Shown here piece by piece: positions 41,529-53,000 of a stretch of DNA of 64,000 nt. Location of the stretch: assembly GCF_017916325.1 (NCBI RefSeq), contig NC_090148.1, positions 543,501 through 607,500 of the forward strand, in the 5' to 3' direction. Origin of the DNA: Leishmania martiniquensis (Eukaryota > Euglenozoa > Kinetoplastea > Trypanosomatida > Trypanosomatidae). The translations under genes and the position numbers were made by a program. Each line of letters opens with the position of its first letter. Positions within the stretch are counted from its first letter, which is position 1. A model generated the notes under the pieces. That model had not been told where the DNA came from, did not search any database, and worked only from the letters and a program-made list of their open reading frames with translations.

Positions 41529-43712
41529 TCATCGGCGACCAGCAGCGCCGGCATGACGGACGTACTGATCAAGCTGCCGGCGCAGCTCCTCGATGCGGCG
41601 CACCTGTGAGGAGAGTATCGCGTCGACACGCCTGCAGTACCCGCTCATTGAGTTCTCCGGGTTCTCGGCGGCGTTGAGCTGCGTCATTTCATCTTTCAGC
41701 AGCTCCATCATGCAGTCGATGTGATGGCGGTGTGCCAAGATCAGGTTATCCTCCTCGGCGTCAAGGCTATCACCGCTGTCATACCGCGAATCGTCACCCA
41801 TAGGCGTCGGCATCGCCGAAGAAATGCCGCTTGGGCCACGGCTGTGGGTCGGGGTGGGGCGGTGGTACGACTTCGGATGAGGGGAGCTGCTGGTAACGGG
41901 GCGCGAGCCAAAGCTGCGGTTAGAACGAAGCGTGTTGTCGGGGCTGTCGCTGCCGGGTCGCTGGAAGCTGTTGCCCAGCCTTTGGTTCGGTGTCCCAGGC
42001 TCGCGAGTGCGTGTCTGACTGGAGGAGCGCGAGCTCGTAACCGCACGCTCTTTTGCACGGCGCTGCGCGAAGGAGCCGGAGATACCAACGGTCTCGATGT
42101 GCTCCGTGGGCATCTGCCCCATCATAATCTCCTCTGCTGCGTTGTGGCTCGACTTGTCCTTCTTGAGCTCCTTAACACGGTCGGCGTAGCGCAGCGTGTT
42201 GAGCGTGTGCTCGCAGCTGCCGCTAGCGGGACTGATATTGCCGATCATCACCGTGCGGCTGTTGCCCATGAAGCAGTCGCGAAGCACCGCCGTCAACTTC
42301 GACCCGCGAAACGGGATGTGACGGTGGTTCTGGTCTAATGCGCGGATGCACTCCTTGAGGGCAAAGAGCGACTTATTGATCTCCGCCCCCTCCAGCCGCG
42401 TCGTCCGGTCACTATCGAGTGTGTCAGCACCGCGCTCAGAGCCGGCAAGATCGATGAAAGTGAAGCGGCCAAAGAAACGGTTCTTTTCATTCACGATGGT
42501 GATGTGCAGAATCGCGTGCGAGCGCGAGGAGTCGGCGTTCATGCCAGTCGAGCCCGCCGCGCGGATGGTGTTGCCGTAGTCGATGATCTCCATGAGGTGA
42601 TCTGTGCTGTCCACGTGGTGCTCCGTCAGGCCGCAGACATTAATGACGCCACGGCTATCCTCCCTACACGCCAGCCGCTCGCGCTCGTTAAGCAGATCGT
42701 ACAGCTTGCCACCGTAGATCTCGAAGAAAGAGACGTTGATGCCCATGCCCCGACTCAGTCGCGACCAGAGGTCTTTGGCCGCCATTAGGTACAAGCCCTC
42801 TTGCCTATCCTTGCCTAGCATGGTGTACGTCTTACCGCTACCTGTCTGACCGTAAGCAAAGCAGGTCGCGCACCCGCCCTCAAACACGGTTTCTATCAAC
42901 GGCTTGCAGGCCTCCTCATACACGTCGCGGTTGCTCTTGCGGTCGTCCATAACCATGTCATAGGTGAAGCGGTGCTTTTCGATGTAGCGGGTGAGGTCTA
43001 CCTTCTGACGCGGCTCCAGTAGTGTAATGATGTGGTTGTTGTCCGGGTCCGTCGCGAGAATGTCATAGAGACCTTCGGCCTGCTCATTAGCATTGAGGGG
43101 GCGCTTGCGAATGACCACGGTGATCCGGCTCGTGCGCCGCCGCTGCGCAAAGCCGCCATCTGCTGTTGCACGACGGCCAAACGGTGAGGGAGAGGAGGCT
43201 CCAACGCGGCTCACCGGGCGCGACACAGGCTTAACCGGAACGCCAGCAGGGCGGGCAGCACTGTCGACATCGTCTGTGTTGGGGTCACGGCGCTGCGTCG
43301 ACATTGGCCGAGGCTGCTCTGCCACCTTTTCCCGTTCGCGTCGCTGCATCGCTTCCGTTGGGGTCGCACGGCGCAACGGCGTAGGGATGCGGACAGGCGC
43401 CGCAGAAGCATGAGCAAGGGCCTGTGCGCGCGCCGAGGCCTCTGTGGCAGGGGGCGGAGACTTGGAGTTTGCCGATGCGACCGCGGCCGCAGGCGCCATG
43501 CCACCGCCGCCGTTCGCCTGATCACGCTTCAGGAACTGGATTAGTTCGAAGAGCTTCCGACGGTCCGTCATGACGATGACACCGACGGAGTGATAGTCCT
43601 GCATGGTGAGCTGCTTCAGCTGCTGAACAGAGGTGATGCCGCCATCGACGAAGCCCTGTACCGTGTGCTCCAGCCCACCCTGTATGAGCAACTGCTTTAG
43701 CTGCGACTCCAT
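41529..43712 (-). CDS. Kinesin-13 (MCAK-like microtubule depolymerase)
   Basis: A 727-residue kinesin with an internal motor domain at about 190-520. The motifs are GQTGSGKT at residues 288-295, [10 protein letters not shown] (switch I), DLAGSERG (switch II) and the neck-proximal [12 protein letters not shown]. The kinesin-13-specific KVD triplet is present ([11 protein letters not shown]), so it should remove tubulin from microtubule ends rather than walk. The first 65 residues form a small helical SAM-like domain seen in trypanosomatid kinesin-13 proteins. The C-terminal 200 residues are Ser/Pro/Arg-rich, with a short helix ([18 protein letters not shown]) near the end. The frame is open to 43892, but a candidate splice acceptor at 43775 lies inside that extension, so the ATG at 43712 is used. 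Trypanosomatids have several kinesin-13 paralogues; which one this is cannot be settled here. Confidence 0.92.
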   Translation of the reverse strand: MESQLKQLLIQGGLEHTVQGFVDGGITSVQQLKQLTMQDYHSVGVIVMTDRRKLFELIQFLKRDQANGGGGMAPAAAVASANSKSPPPATEASARAQALAHASAAPVRIPTPLRRATPTEAMQRREREKVAEQPRPMSTQRRDPNTDDVDSAARPAGVPVKPVSRPVSRVGASSPSPFGRRATADGGFAQRRRTSRITVVIRKRPLNANEQAEGLYDILATDPDNNHIITLLEPRQKVDLTRYIEKHRFTYDMVMDDRKSNRDVYEEACKPLIETVFEGGCATCFAYGQTGSGKTYTMLGKDRQEGLYLMAAKDLWSRLSRGMGINVSFFEIYGGKLYDLLNERERLACREDSRGVINVCGLTEHHVDSTDHLMEIIDYGNTIRAAGSTGMNADSSRSHAILHITIVNEKNRFFGRFTFIDLAGSERGADTLDSDRTTRLEGAEINKSLFALKECIRALDQNHRHIPFRGSKLTAVLRDCFMGNSRTVMIGNISPASGSCEHTLNTLRYADRVKELKKDKSSHNAAEEIMMGQMPTEHIETVGISGSFAQRRAKERAVTSSRSSSQTRTREPGTPNQRLGNSFQRPGSDSPDNTLRSNRSFGSRPVTSSSPHPKSYHRPTPTHSRGPSGISSAMPTPMGDDSRYDSGDSLDAEEDNLILAHRHHIDCMMELLKDEMTQLNAAENPENSMSGYCRRVDAILSSQVRRIEELRRQLDQYVRHAGAAGRR

Positions 43713-43774
43713 CCTTGGTGATAGACCTGCCCGAGGTGTCGCCTTGGCCTTCAAAAAACACGAGTGTAGTTCAC

Positions 43775-43800
43775 CTATTGAGAGGCAGCCAAGGAAAGGT
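43775..43800 (-). promoter_or_regulatory. Candidate spliced-leader acceptor for the kinesin-13 gene
   Basis: On the minus strand, ACCTTTCCTTGGCTGCCTC is followed by TCAATAG, with AG at 43776-43775. The predicted 5'UTR is 62 nt to the ATG at 43712. Confidence 0.55.
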
Positions 43801-46122
43801 CCAGTAACGGACTTCTGCAAGCAACGTACACACGGCCTTGCGCAACGCCACCGCGACGCAGCTCGCGAGGATGCGCTCGAGCACCTGCCCAACAGGCCCT
43901 TCGAGCAATGCTTGAAAACCGCGAGAGAACAAAGGCAGTGCCCCCCCCAGCGTAGAGGAATGCGCGAGAGTGCAATGGCAACAGCGAGAAAAGACGATGA
44001 GTGTCAATAAGCGGGTGCGTGTGTGTATAGGATTCAAAGAAAAACCCGTCAGGCACGCGTTTCGCGCGCTACGGTATGCGAATGGCAGGGCGATTAGTGG
44101 CGCCGCTTATACGTATGCGTGTATATTCGTTATGCCCACGAGAGATGAGGTGCGCCTGTGCGCCCTGTTCGGCTGGCGATGGTGTCTAAGGCACCTTCCA
44201 CCTCTTTGAAAGAGAAGACGCTCGTTGCGTGTTTGTGTGTAAGAGCGCGAGCTGCAAGCCGGAGGGAGCAGCGATCCATTAAATGGGTAGGCCGTGGCAG
44301 AAAAAATGTACGTGGAGCCATCGAGCGAGCCAGGCAGCGGCACATATACCCCAAAACAACCAGAGGAGGAGGAATGGTGCACAGGATAGGGCGAGAAGAG
44401 GAGCAGTAAGAGCTGGCACGATGACAACGTCCGCATTCACAACGGAATCGCGACAGGAAAAGAAAGACACATTGGCAGAGACACGTGCACTTGCGACGGA
44501 GGCACAGAGCACCACTGTTACACGCGGCTCTTTTCCTGAGGCGGAAGCCGATTGTATTCGGGGACGCTTTCAGGTGAACTCTCATGATAACCTCCGCGGT
44601 GGCCTGCGCAGTCCTCGCCGAGAGAGTGCGAACAGTCACTGCCTCAGCTGTATTCATGGCAAAAGGGTGAACACTTTCTCTTTGTTCTGCGCTTCCCTTT
44701 CCCCCTCGTCCACCAGCGATAAAAAGACGCGCCTACACGTCGAGAGATTGGGAGGTACCCAGGAGGGAGGCAGTGCCATACGTCCGAGAGCGAGTGAGAT
44801 CGCCGGGGGCCCTCTCTCGCGCGCTGTTAATCTTGTTTGCGTTTCCTTTCCAGAGAACCTTGCGTCCGAGGAGGTACGCTTGTGTGCGTGTGTGTGTACG
44901 CTTCTTTGCGTGTCCCACTCCTCTCTTCGTACGCCACAGGTTTTTGTGCCGATAGGAAAAGGCTCATTGGACACACAAAAAAAAGGAGGGCAGAAAAAAG
45001 ATTCACTGACGCGTGAGCGAACGCGCGGGGGCGTGTGCGTGAGTCAGAGGAGGAGGGAGGCTGAAGATGTGTACGTGTTTGAGTTCAGAGAGGGGGGGTA
45101 GGTGGCGGCCTATGTGAGTGTATCTGTGTACGGCATACTCCCCCTCTCTGCGCGCCATTCAGCTCATCAAAGAAGACCCCCCCCCACACACACACACACG
45201 CACACACCACACATACGTATACACAGATACACACATATATATACATACAAACATACGTACACGCATATAGAGAGAGACGAGACGACGCAGAACTTCGTTC
45301 TCCCTTTTTTCAAGTTTCTGTATGTATGCGTGTGCGTGTGAGTGTGTGTGTGTGTGTTCTTCTCACTCTCTGTGTCACTAAAAGTTGCGTCCCTTCACTC
45401 ATTCTGGCGCTGTGGCTGCCCCACCCATAGTGCACACAATTAGGCCCGGGTCCAGATCTCGACCACACTCCTCATCTCTTTCCCTTCTCTTCCTCACCCT
45501 CATTGCCTATGCGGTCATGTGCTTTGCCTGCGGCGCATTGGTGGTATCTGCTTAGCTCACCTCTCCACCAGCCGCCTGTCTCCATGCAAGCGAAGTGTTT
45601 GCGTAGGGCTACACCGTGCATGCGTCCTCACAATCTCCGATTCGCCAACGGATGAGGCGAGAAGGCCACCGGTCTCTTCTTCACCTCCGCTTGAGAGGTG
45701 CCGAGCATCAAGATAACATCCCTGTTCAACCCCAGCGGAAAAGCGTGCGGAAACACGTCGTTTGCGCAGCGCTGAAGAATGGAGGAAACATTTTTTTCCT
45801 GCACGCGAACGTCAGCCTTCCCGCGAAGAGAGAGAGAGAGGAAAACGCTAAGAAGTCGCAGGCGGAAAGTGACGCGGTCACCCCCAACGGCGCGCAGCTC
45901 ATGCAAAGATGTCCAGGCGAACATGAGTCACTTGAGCAGCCACAAAGAAATCGATTGAGGGCAGTTTCGAAAGCCTGCATATCACATCATCGCTTGCTCA
46001 TCACAGGCCCCTGTCAAGGGCGCACGCATGGACACGCACTCCATAGCATACAAGCATGCAGTCAGACGCCCCGACAAGCTCCTCTGGATGGGGCAAGGCC
46101 ACCTACAAACGGAGGATGCGAC
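43801..46122. other. Intergenic DNA between squalene monooxygenase and kinesin-13
   Basis: About 2.3 kb without a convincing gene. A dense microsatellite zone at 45180-45355 holds CA, TATACA and GT runs. Plus-strand frames of up to 272 codons are antisense and low complexity. Confidence 0.45.
45180..45355. repeat. Compound microsatellite (CA/TACA/GT)
   Basis: A poly-C/CA run (45178-45210), TA/CATA-type repeats (45215-45265) and a GT run (45330-45356) lie within 180 bp in the spacer downstream of squalene monooxygenase. Confidence 0.7.
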
Positions 46123-47832
46123 TTAGATGCCAACAGGCTTGCGATGTCTGCCGTTCAGCTGGCTAGCGTAGATCATCACCTTGATGCGCTTGGATATGTT
46201 GGCCAATGGGCTCGTTGGATCGACGAAGCGCCACATCGAGAAGAACTCGTCCACCGCCAGCGGAAGCACGATCTTCGTCGACTCGAGCAATAGGTAGGCT
46301 GCATGCTTCATGCGCTGCCAGTCCACAAAGAAAGAGGCGATATTGCGCAGCTTCTCTGAGTCAGACAACGCCTTGGCATTGCCGCTATACGCGCCCGTCT
46401 TCAGCATTACATTAGCGGCGCTGTACAGCATCACGCGGTAGTAGTGAAAGATTAGGGTGCCGACGTTCGGGTCGAGGCCAGCCAATAAGTCCATCGGACC
46501 CGTCGCACAGTCCCCACCGCACAACAAGTAGTCGAAGCATGCGTCACGCAGGGCTGGGGTGCTGAAGACCGAGTAGAGAGCCCACGACAGCAAATTGATG
46601 CAGCAGCTGTGGGCATAGCGGAAGCGTGCGTAATTCACAATAGCGGACTGCATCTTTTCCTCGATAGCGGCCATCTCGTCCTGGTTGTCAGAGCGCAATG
46701 ACTGGATGCCTTTCAGACTGTTCGCTAGGTGAATCGCGTCCCGAAAACAGCATGTCATACCACCGCCTGTCAGTGGGTGCCGCTGATTGGCGTGGTCTCC
46801 AATGCCAACGTAGCCTTTGATACAAGGAAACGTGGGCGGATAGCGTGCCACAGGCATGCTGCGCAGACTTCGCGGGTCTTTCGACACGCGCATAAACTCC
46901 TCGCGCATATGCTCTGGCAGACACGGCGCCACGTCCCGGATGAGCCACTCGCTCTGCTTCTCAGGGCTCGGCAGCGTGGGCTTGTTGTAGTCTACAAGTA
47001 CCCGCAGTTCGTTGTCGTCTAGGCGGTAAGACAGGATCGGACCGGTTTTGCCGAAAAAGACCGTACCCCGCTGTTCCTTGGGCAGACGCACCACCTTGAG
47101 CACGAGTCCCACAAAGTGGGAGTGGTAATCGAAGGCGGGGGTGTAGTGCTGGTAGCGGCTCTTCCATTTAGACATGCCACCATCGCACATGACAACCAGC
47201 GGTGCCGTGGCAACTTTTCGCACCGTCAGGGCCGCGGAGTCCGCCCTGGGCGGATCCCCGCGGAACGGATCGGCTGGCACCTCGCAATTCTCCGCCACCG
47301 TGTACTCTACGCCGTACGCGCGCTCGCCAAAGGAGAGGCCCTCCGTCAAAATGGCGTTGGCGGTGCCCTCGACCATCGTCACATTCTCCTGGCAGTTGTA
47401 GAAGACGTACGAGCGCAGCTTCTGCACAAAGTCGCCGAAATGGAAGGAAACGCCATGAAAACCCTTGCGGTAGGGCAGCTCCACATGGCCACCCCTCTGG
47501 TCGACCACCAGGTAGCCGTGGCAGGGGATGCCAACGGACTCGGCGCACTCTTGCATGCCGACCTCCCTCAGTGCGTTCAGACCACCAGGCTGCAGCAGCT
47601 CGCCGACGATGCGGTCCGGCTTCGTGAACAGCGTCCGCTCCACGAGGAGCACCTTTCGACCCTGATCCGACAGCGCCTTGGCCAGAACCGGGCCCGCGAT
47701 GCTGCCGCCGACTATGATGACATCGAAGTCGTACGACGTGCGTGCCGGGCTCACCCTCACCCGCGAGAGCGTGCGATTGAGCAGTAGGAGCGTGCCGATG
47801 GCACAGAAAACAGCGGCGAAAAAGTACAGCAT
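46123..47832 (-). CDS. SQLE: Squalene monooxygenase (squalene epoxidase)
   Basis: A 569-residue flavoprotein that converts squalene to 2,3-oxidosqualene, the oxygen-requiring step before cyclisation in ergosterol synthesis, on the ER membrane. It has an N-terminal membrane anchor (residues 2-18) and the FAD dinucleotide-binding motif DVIIVGGSIAGPVLA at about 37-51. The conserved ERTLFTKPDRIVGELLQPGG of the family follows, and the second FAD motif GDHANQRHPLTGGGMT is where most homologues have GDAFNMRHPLTGGGMT. A helical C-terminal membrane-associated region ends the protein. Length is normal for the family. The ATG at 47832 starts directly with the anchor helix. Enzymes of this family are the targets of allylamines such as terbinafine. 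From memory the L. major gene is LmjF.13.1620. Confidence 0.96.
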   Translation of the reverse strand: MLYFFAAVFCAIGTLLLLNRTLSRVRVSPARTSYDFDVIIVGGSIAGPVLAKALSDQGRKVLLVERTLFTKPDRIVGELLQPGGLNALREVGMQECAESVGIPCHGYLVVDQRGGHVELPYRKGFHGVSFHFGDFVQKLRSYVFYNCQENVTMVEGTANAILTEGLSFGERAYGVEYTVAENCEVPADPFRGDPPRADSAALTVRKVATAPLVVMCDGGMSKWKSRYQHYTPAFDYHSHFVGLVLKVVRLPKEQRGTVFFGKTGPILSYRLDDNELRVLVDYNKPTLPSPEKQSEWLIRDVAPCLPEHMREEFMRVSKDPRSLRSMPVARYPPTFPCIKGYVGIGDHANQRHPLTGGGMTCCFRDAIHLANSLKGIQSLRSDNQDEMAAIEEKMQSAIVNYARFRYAHSCCINLLSWALYSVFSTPALRDACFDYLLCGGDCATGPMDLLAGLDPNVGTLIFHYYRVMLYSAANVMLKTGAYSGNAKALSDSEKLRNIASFFVDWQRMKHAAYLLLESTKIVLPLAVDEFFSMWRFVDPTSPLANISKRIKVMIYASQLNGRHRKPVGI

Positions 47833-50087
47833 AATTTGTTCGATGTCGGCCTTTTGTGCACTCGCGCGGTTTTGAAATTTGCTGATATTTTTTGAAGGCC
47901 TCGGGGTCAGATAAGAGAGCCGGAAGCGGCGTGTGTTACGAGGCGAGAAGAGCAGCGCGAATCACGAGATGATGCACAGAGAAACAAATGCGTGCCCTCT
48001 TTACCGATATCACCGATTCTCAGGCGCACACATGCGCCACCGCCGAGTGAAAAAAAACGGGGGTAAGGGAAAGCACGAGTCAGAAGGGAGAAAAGACGTG
48101 GAGGCTGTGCGGTTGATCGAGGACGGGTAAGAGAGCCCGGCAGGGGGCGGATATAAAAGGGCCTGAGACAAATGCGAGAGGGAGAGAGACCGAAAAAAAG
48201 ATATGAAAAAAAGGGTGGAAAATGGATCGGAAAAGAGGCGCAGGCACTGCTTGTCGAGATCATGCGGCGTTCGTGTGGCCAATAACTGCGATCAGTTAAG
48301 GAAAGAAGGTGGCGAGGAGGACAGGCTGGAAGGAGCACGCAAGCAGAAATAGAAAGGGGGAAGGGGGAAGGGGGAAGCGACTCAGCACAGCGCACCCACA
48401 CACGCGTACTCTGTCACACAACGGCGAGCACAAGATGTGATCAGTGTGTGCGTGTGTATCTGTGCGCGAGCGGACGCCCACCTACAAGTGTCTGCCGAAG
48501 GGGTAAAGGAGGGTGGCCTATGGGCAAGCCGCACGCATACACATGCACACACTGAGAGGAAAAAGAGGACACGAGAGGCGACAAACGTCGAAGGTGCACC
48601 AAGCGAGTCCGATAGGGCGAAACGGACACGCAGAGAGATGGGGGAGGGGAGGTGCTGAGGAAACGACGCCGGCGAAGAGACGGAAAAGACGGAATTGAAA
48701 AAAAAAAGACGTAAAGGACGTGGTATTGAAGAGAGACTAATATGACGCCAAAAGTGACGAACTTTTCTTTGTCGAGAGGTCCACTCGGGGAAACAAGTGC
48801 GCAAAAGGGCCGTCGAATTTTGTTTTGATGGTGGCAGAAATATTAAGACGCGGTTGCCGTGTGTGTGTGTGTGTGTGGTCAAGCAGGAGAAAGTAGAGCG
48901 GAGCAGTGAAGGGGACAGAGTATAGAGCGAGAGTCACGGAGTGTAAGAGGTCATAGAGCGCCGTCAAACGCTTGAGGTAGCACACACCACACTTAAAAAG
49001 CCGAATGGAGAAATCACACTGTTTTAGTGAGAGTTTTTGTTCACGTTTGGACCTGCGCCGGGCGGGGGGGGGCAAGGAAGAGCATGAACGCACTTACAGC
49101 AGCACGCCTCCAAGATGGACGGCTGAAGTCACCCGTGATTGCACCGACAAAAGCAAAACGCTTTACCCATCCATGAATGGGCAGAGCCATCCCCAGCCAG
49201 TCAAGCATTCTGGCATCTCAGCAAGCCGCGGTGATGGCACGAGAGGGAAAGAGAGATGCTCGCCAGCATGCGATACGGCTCTTGTCTGCCGAGCATCCCC
49301 CACCCCCTCCCATCCCATTTTGTGCTGCTTGGCGCGCACTCTCTTCTTTTGTGCTCTTCTTTCTTCTGGTGGAATCGTGACATGAGGGTGGAGGAGGCGT
49401 ACTTCATCGGCCCCACCCACATACCCCCTGCACTCCTCCACGCCCGATGAGGATGCAGAAAACCCCAACGCATCGAGGATGAGCAGGGGGAAGATGGAGG
49501 CAGCAGTCGAACAAAACAACAAGAAAAAACCGCCTCAAACCCCTCCGTTTTTGTCTATGAGATGTACTTCGTTTGTGTCTGTAGACGCCCCTTATTACTC
49601 GACAAGTTATTCGCGTGCACACACACACGCACGCACGCGCACGCATACGAACGCAGAGGACGTGCGTGTGTGGCGGCTCACTCAATCTATCAAATGCCTC
49701 TACTTCGCCACCAGAGCAAAGAAGAGCCAGTATATCTATCGCCCCCTTCATAAGCAAGCGCACTACGCCTATGCGCCATACCCAACGCATTTCCATCTGT
49801 CTAAACGCGCGAACGCTGAACTCACCCGAGAGGGTGTGCTGTGTGCACATGCCACCGTAGACTCCAACGACTCCACAACTACACGGAGTCGCCAACGCAT
49901 CTGTCATGCTTCCCTCCGGTCCCTCTTGGTGTCACAGAAAACAGCGCACCCCACCCCTTAGCTCCACCCCCTTCAAGCGGCAAGCGTAAAGTCATGCAGG
50001 CGGGGGGGATGGGGGGAAGGACCTACTGCGCATCAATAACACAGAGAGGATAGCGCCACTCAAGGAATACGTAGCTGAAGGCGGGGT
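47833..50087. other. Intergenic DNA between POLID and squalene monooxygenase
   Basis: About 2.25 kb without a convincing gene. It holds a tandem GGGGGAA run near 48355-48376, a GT run near 48857-48876 and CA-rich segments near 49618-49650. It probably contains the POLID 3'UTR. Confidence 0.45.
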
Positions 50088-53000
50088 CTAGAGAGTCGTT
50101 TCCTCCACAATGGGCCGCAGCGCGCCCATGCTCTCCCCAGCCACCACATCGCAGGGAAAATCAACGGACACCTGCATCTCAGGGAACAAGGCGTTGAGCA
50201 CCGTCCGCACACCGTCCATGATGAGCTCCACATCCTTGGCCACCTGCCGATACACCGAGACATGGCAGTCTACCCACACACAATCGTGAACGGTGTTCGT
50301 CAATACCGCAAGACCGTTGTAATTGTTGTTGGCGAGAAAGTGCCGCCACAGCACCCCGAGCATCACCTGCACAATCTCGCCAGCGAAGCCCTGGACGGGG
50401 TAGTTCTTGAGGTGAGTGGGGGAGAAGTTTGTCGACTTGCGCACGGCCTCCCGCTCGCGCAGCATTCCCTCAGGAACGTCCGACTCTGTGAAAACGTATC
50501 GGCTGCCGGTGAGCACGGGGAACATGCCCTTGAAGAGCTGGTGGCCGCGAACGTTGCGCATACCGTTTTGTAGTGATGCGTCGTAGCTGTTCGCCGACAA
50601 GGTTACCATCTTATTGAACACCTCGACGCCTCGGTACGTCTCGCTCTCCTTCTCGATCAGCATGCGCACCTGATCCTGGGTGAGCCCAGTACTCTGACTC
50701 AGCATCCGCACACCGGCGCCGTACTGTCGCTGAAAGGAGAAGATCTTCGCCTGCTGCCGCAGCTTCACAAACTCAGGTTCCTTGTTCTTCTTCGCACGCT
50801 GCAGCACATCTGTGTACTTGAGGTCCGGTCGCATCATTGTTACACGCTTGCAGTGGAAATCCACGTTTTGCCGCAAGTCTTCCAGCATCTGCTGGTCAGC
50901 TGCCAGCACAGCAAGAGCCACAACCTCCAACTGTGAGTAGTCTGCCTCGATGCACATGCCCTTATCACCGAAGCGACTGATGAACATGTCACGCAGGCTC
51001 GACTTGTCCTCCTTGGGAATGTTCTGGCAGTTTGGGTTGGCACTCGCCAGGCGCCCCGTGTTTGTCTTGTTGTGGATCAGCTCGTGGTGGATGCAGCTGT
51101 CCGTCGAGTGCACGAGCGACACCATTCCAGTGCCCCCGTCCGTGCTCTCGTAATAGGTGCCAATGAGCTTCTCGAGAGCACGTAGCTCCAGAATGACACT
51201 GGCGGTCTTGTCACCGTGGTTAGACTTGAAGTAGCTAAGGGTGTCCTCCCCAACCTGCAGCTGGCGTGTCGCGGAGCTGCGGAAGCGGCGCATCATCCGT
51301 TCCGCCTCCAGTTCGCTTGGTATGTACTGCGAAAGTCGGCCTTTGATGTTCACCTTAACGAGGTCATCATGGGCGCACGGTATGGCGAAGCAGTCGTACA
51401 CCGTGGAGGCTGTCTTTCCCACCAGACACATGAGGGACAGCCGCTTTCTCTCGGCATCAGGCAGTGAATTGTAGTAGCCGACGAAGGCGCGCCGCTGCCT
51501 CAGCAGCACCGGCAGGTCGTCATCAACGCGCGCCAAGTCCTTCTTCTTTCCCTTACGCGCCTTGGCCGGCTCGGGGGAGAGCGCCTCGTGCTGCAGGGCC
51601 GCGTTGGCGATGTGGAAAAAAATGTCGATGTAGTAGTTGCACCACTCCTCTGGCTTCATGAGTGCTTCCTGCAGAAGTGCTTTCTTGAAGGCCTCCGCGG
51701 CAGACAACTTGCCGCGCCTCCCCACCTTCGGTAGCGCTTTTGGCGGGATGACCGGCCCAAGCGAGTCGGCAGCGCTGCTACCGCCGCGGGCGCTGATACT
51801 GCTGCCTCCCCGCCTCGAGCCGCCTGAAGTCGCGTGTACATCGTTGGCGTACTGGTGCTTATAGTAAGCAAATATGGCGACTGTGTCGGCGAGAGAGATG
51901 TTGTAGCGCAGCTTTGGGTCCACCGTGTCGAGGTAACCAGCGTGCGCCTCCAAATACTTGGCGATACCTGCATCGCTGCGAATATTGTGTATAAAAGAGA
52001 AGCAGGCGTCTCGCGCTAGAAGAGTCACGTGCGCGTCCGCGAACGCGGCATCCTTCACTGAGGCGTCATCGTCGGCCGGCATGATCATCTCCGTGTGCTT
52101 CGCCACTTGCGCGCTCACGAACCGCTCCAGTTGCTCCGCCTTGTCACCCTCCGTAATGGTGACGGATTCGCCGCTGATCGGATTCTTGACGAACAGCTTG
52201 GCTACGCCGTCGTTCACGTCTGGCGTCAGTGCAGCGAAGAGGAAAAGGTGACGCCGCGGCAGCAGGTTGGCCAGAGCTGAGGTCTCACCGCGCTTGTCGG
52301 CATTCAGTCGAGACACCGTCGTCGCCTCTCGCCGCAAGCTCTCCAATATCGATGAGCTCTTACGGAAGCTCGCCTGTCGCATGTACGCCTCCAAGTAACC
52401 GCGGAAGAGACGCGTGCCTTTCTCGGATGGCATGCCTGCCATAATCGCGCAGTCACCGATGCCGAGGACATGCACGGGCGGCCGCAAAAAGACGCCGTTC
52501 GGGTACGCCGATGGAGGGAAGTGCTCTGGACGGAGGAACAACGTATGGCGTGCGAACAATTCACCCGTGAGCGGCTTGCTCTCCCGCGCGTTCGTGCTAA
52601 GGGTCAGCTTACCGCCAAAGAAGAAGGTGATGAGGTGCTGATTAGAAGACCAGTTGAAGAATTTTCGGCAGTCGAGCGGGATTTCGTGCGGGATAGACTC
52701 CTCCAGCTGCCGGCGCAGCTCCGAGACCTTCATCGACAGCTCATTGCTTTGCCGCTGAGCTAGATCGACGTTCGTCTTGAGCCCGTTGTACTCCATCTCT
52801 GTCGTGCACAGCAGCCCTTCCATCCGTGCACAGCAAATGATGACCTGCCGCTGCTCGAGAGCCCGCTCCATGTGCTTGCAGAAGATGAGCTCGGTGTTCT
52901 CGAGATCGCCGTGGAGGTACTCTGTGAGAGTGCTGTACGGGATCTCGTACGTCTCCTTCCCCTCCGCCCATGCCCGCTTTACAGCATCTAGCTTCATCGT

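Noticed and set aside
45616..46293. Plus-strand ORF of 225 codons overlapping the 3' end of squalene monooxygenase
   Set aside because: Antisense, no domain, and overlaps confident coding sequence.
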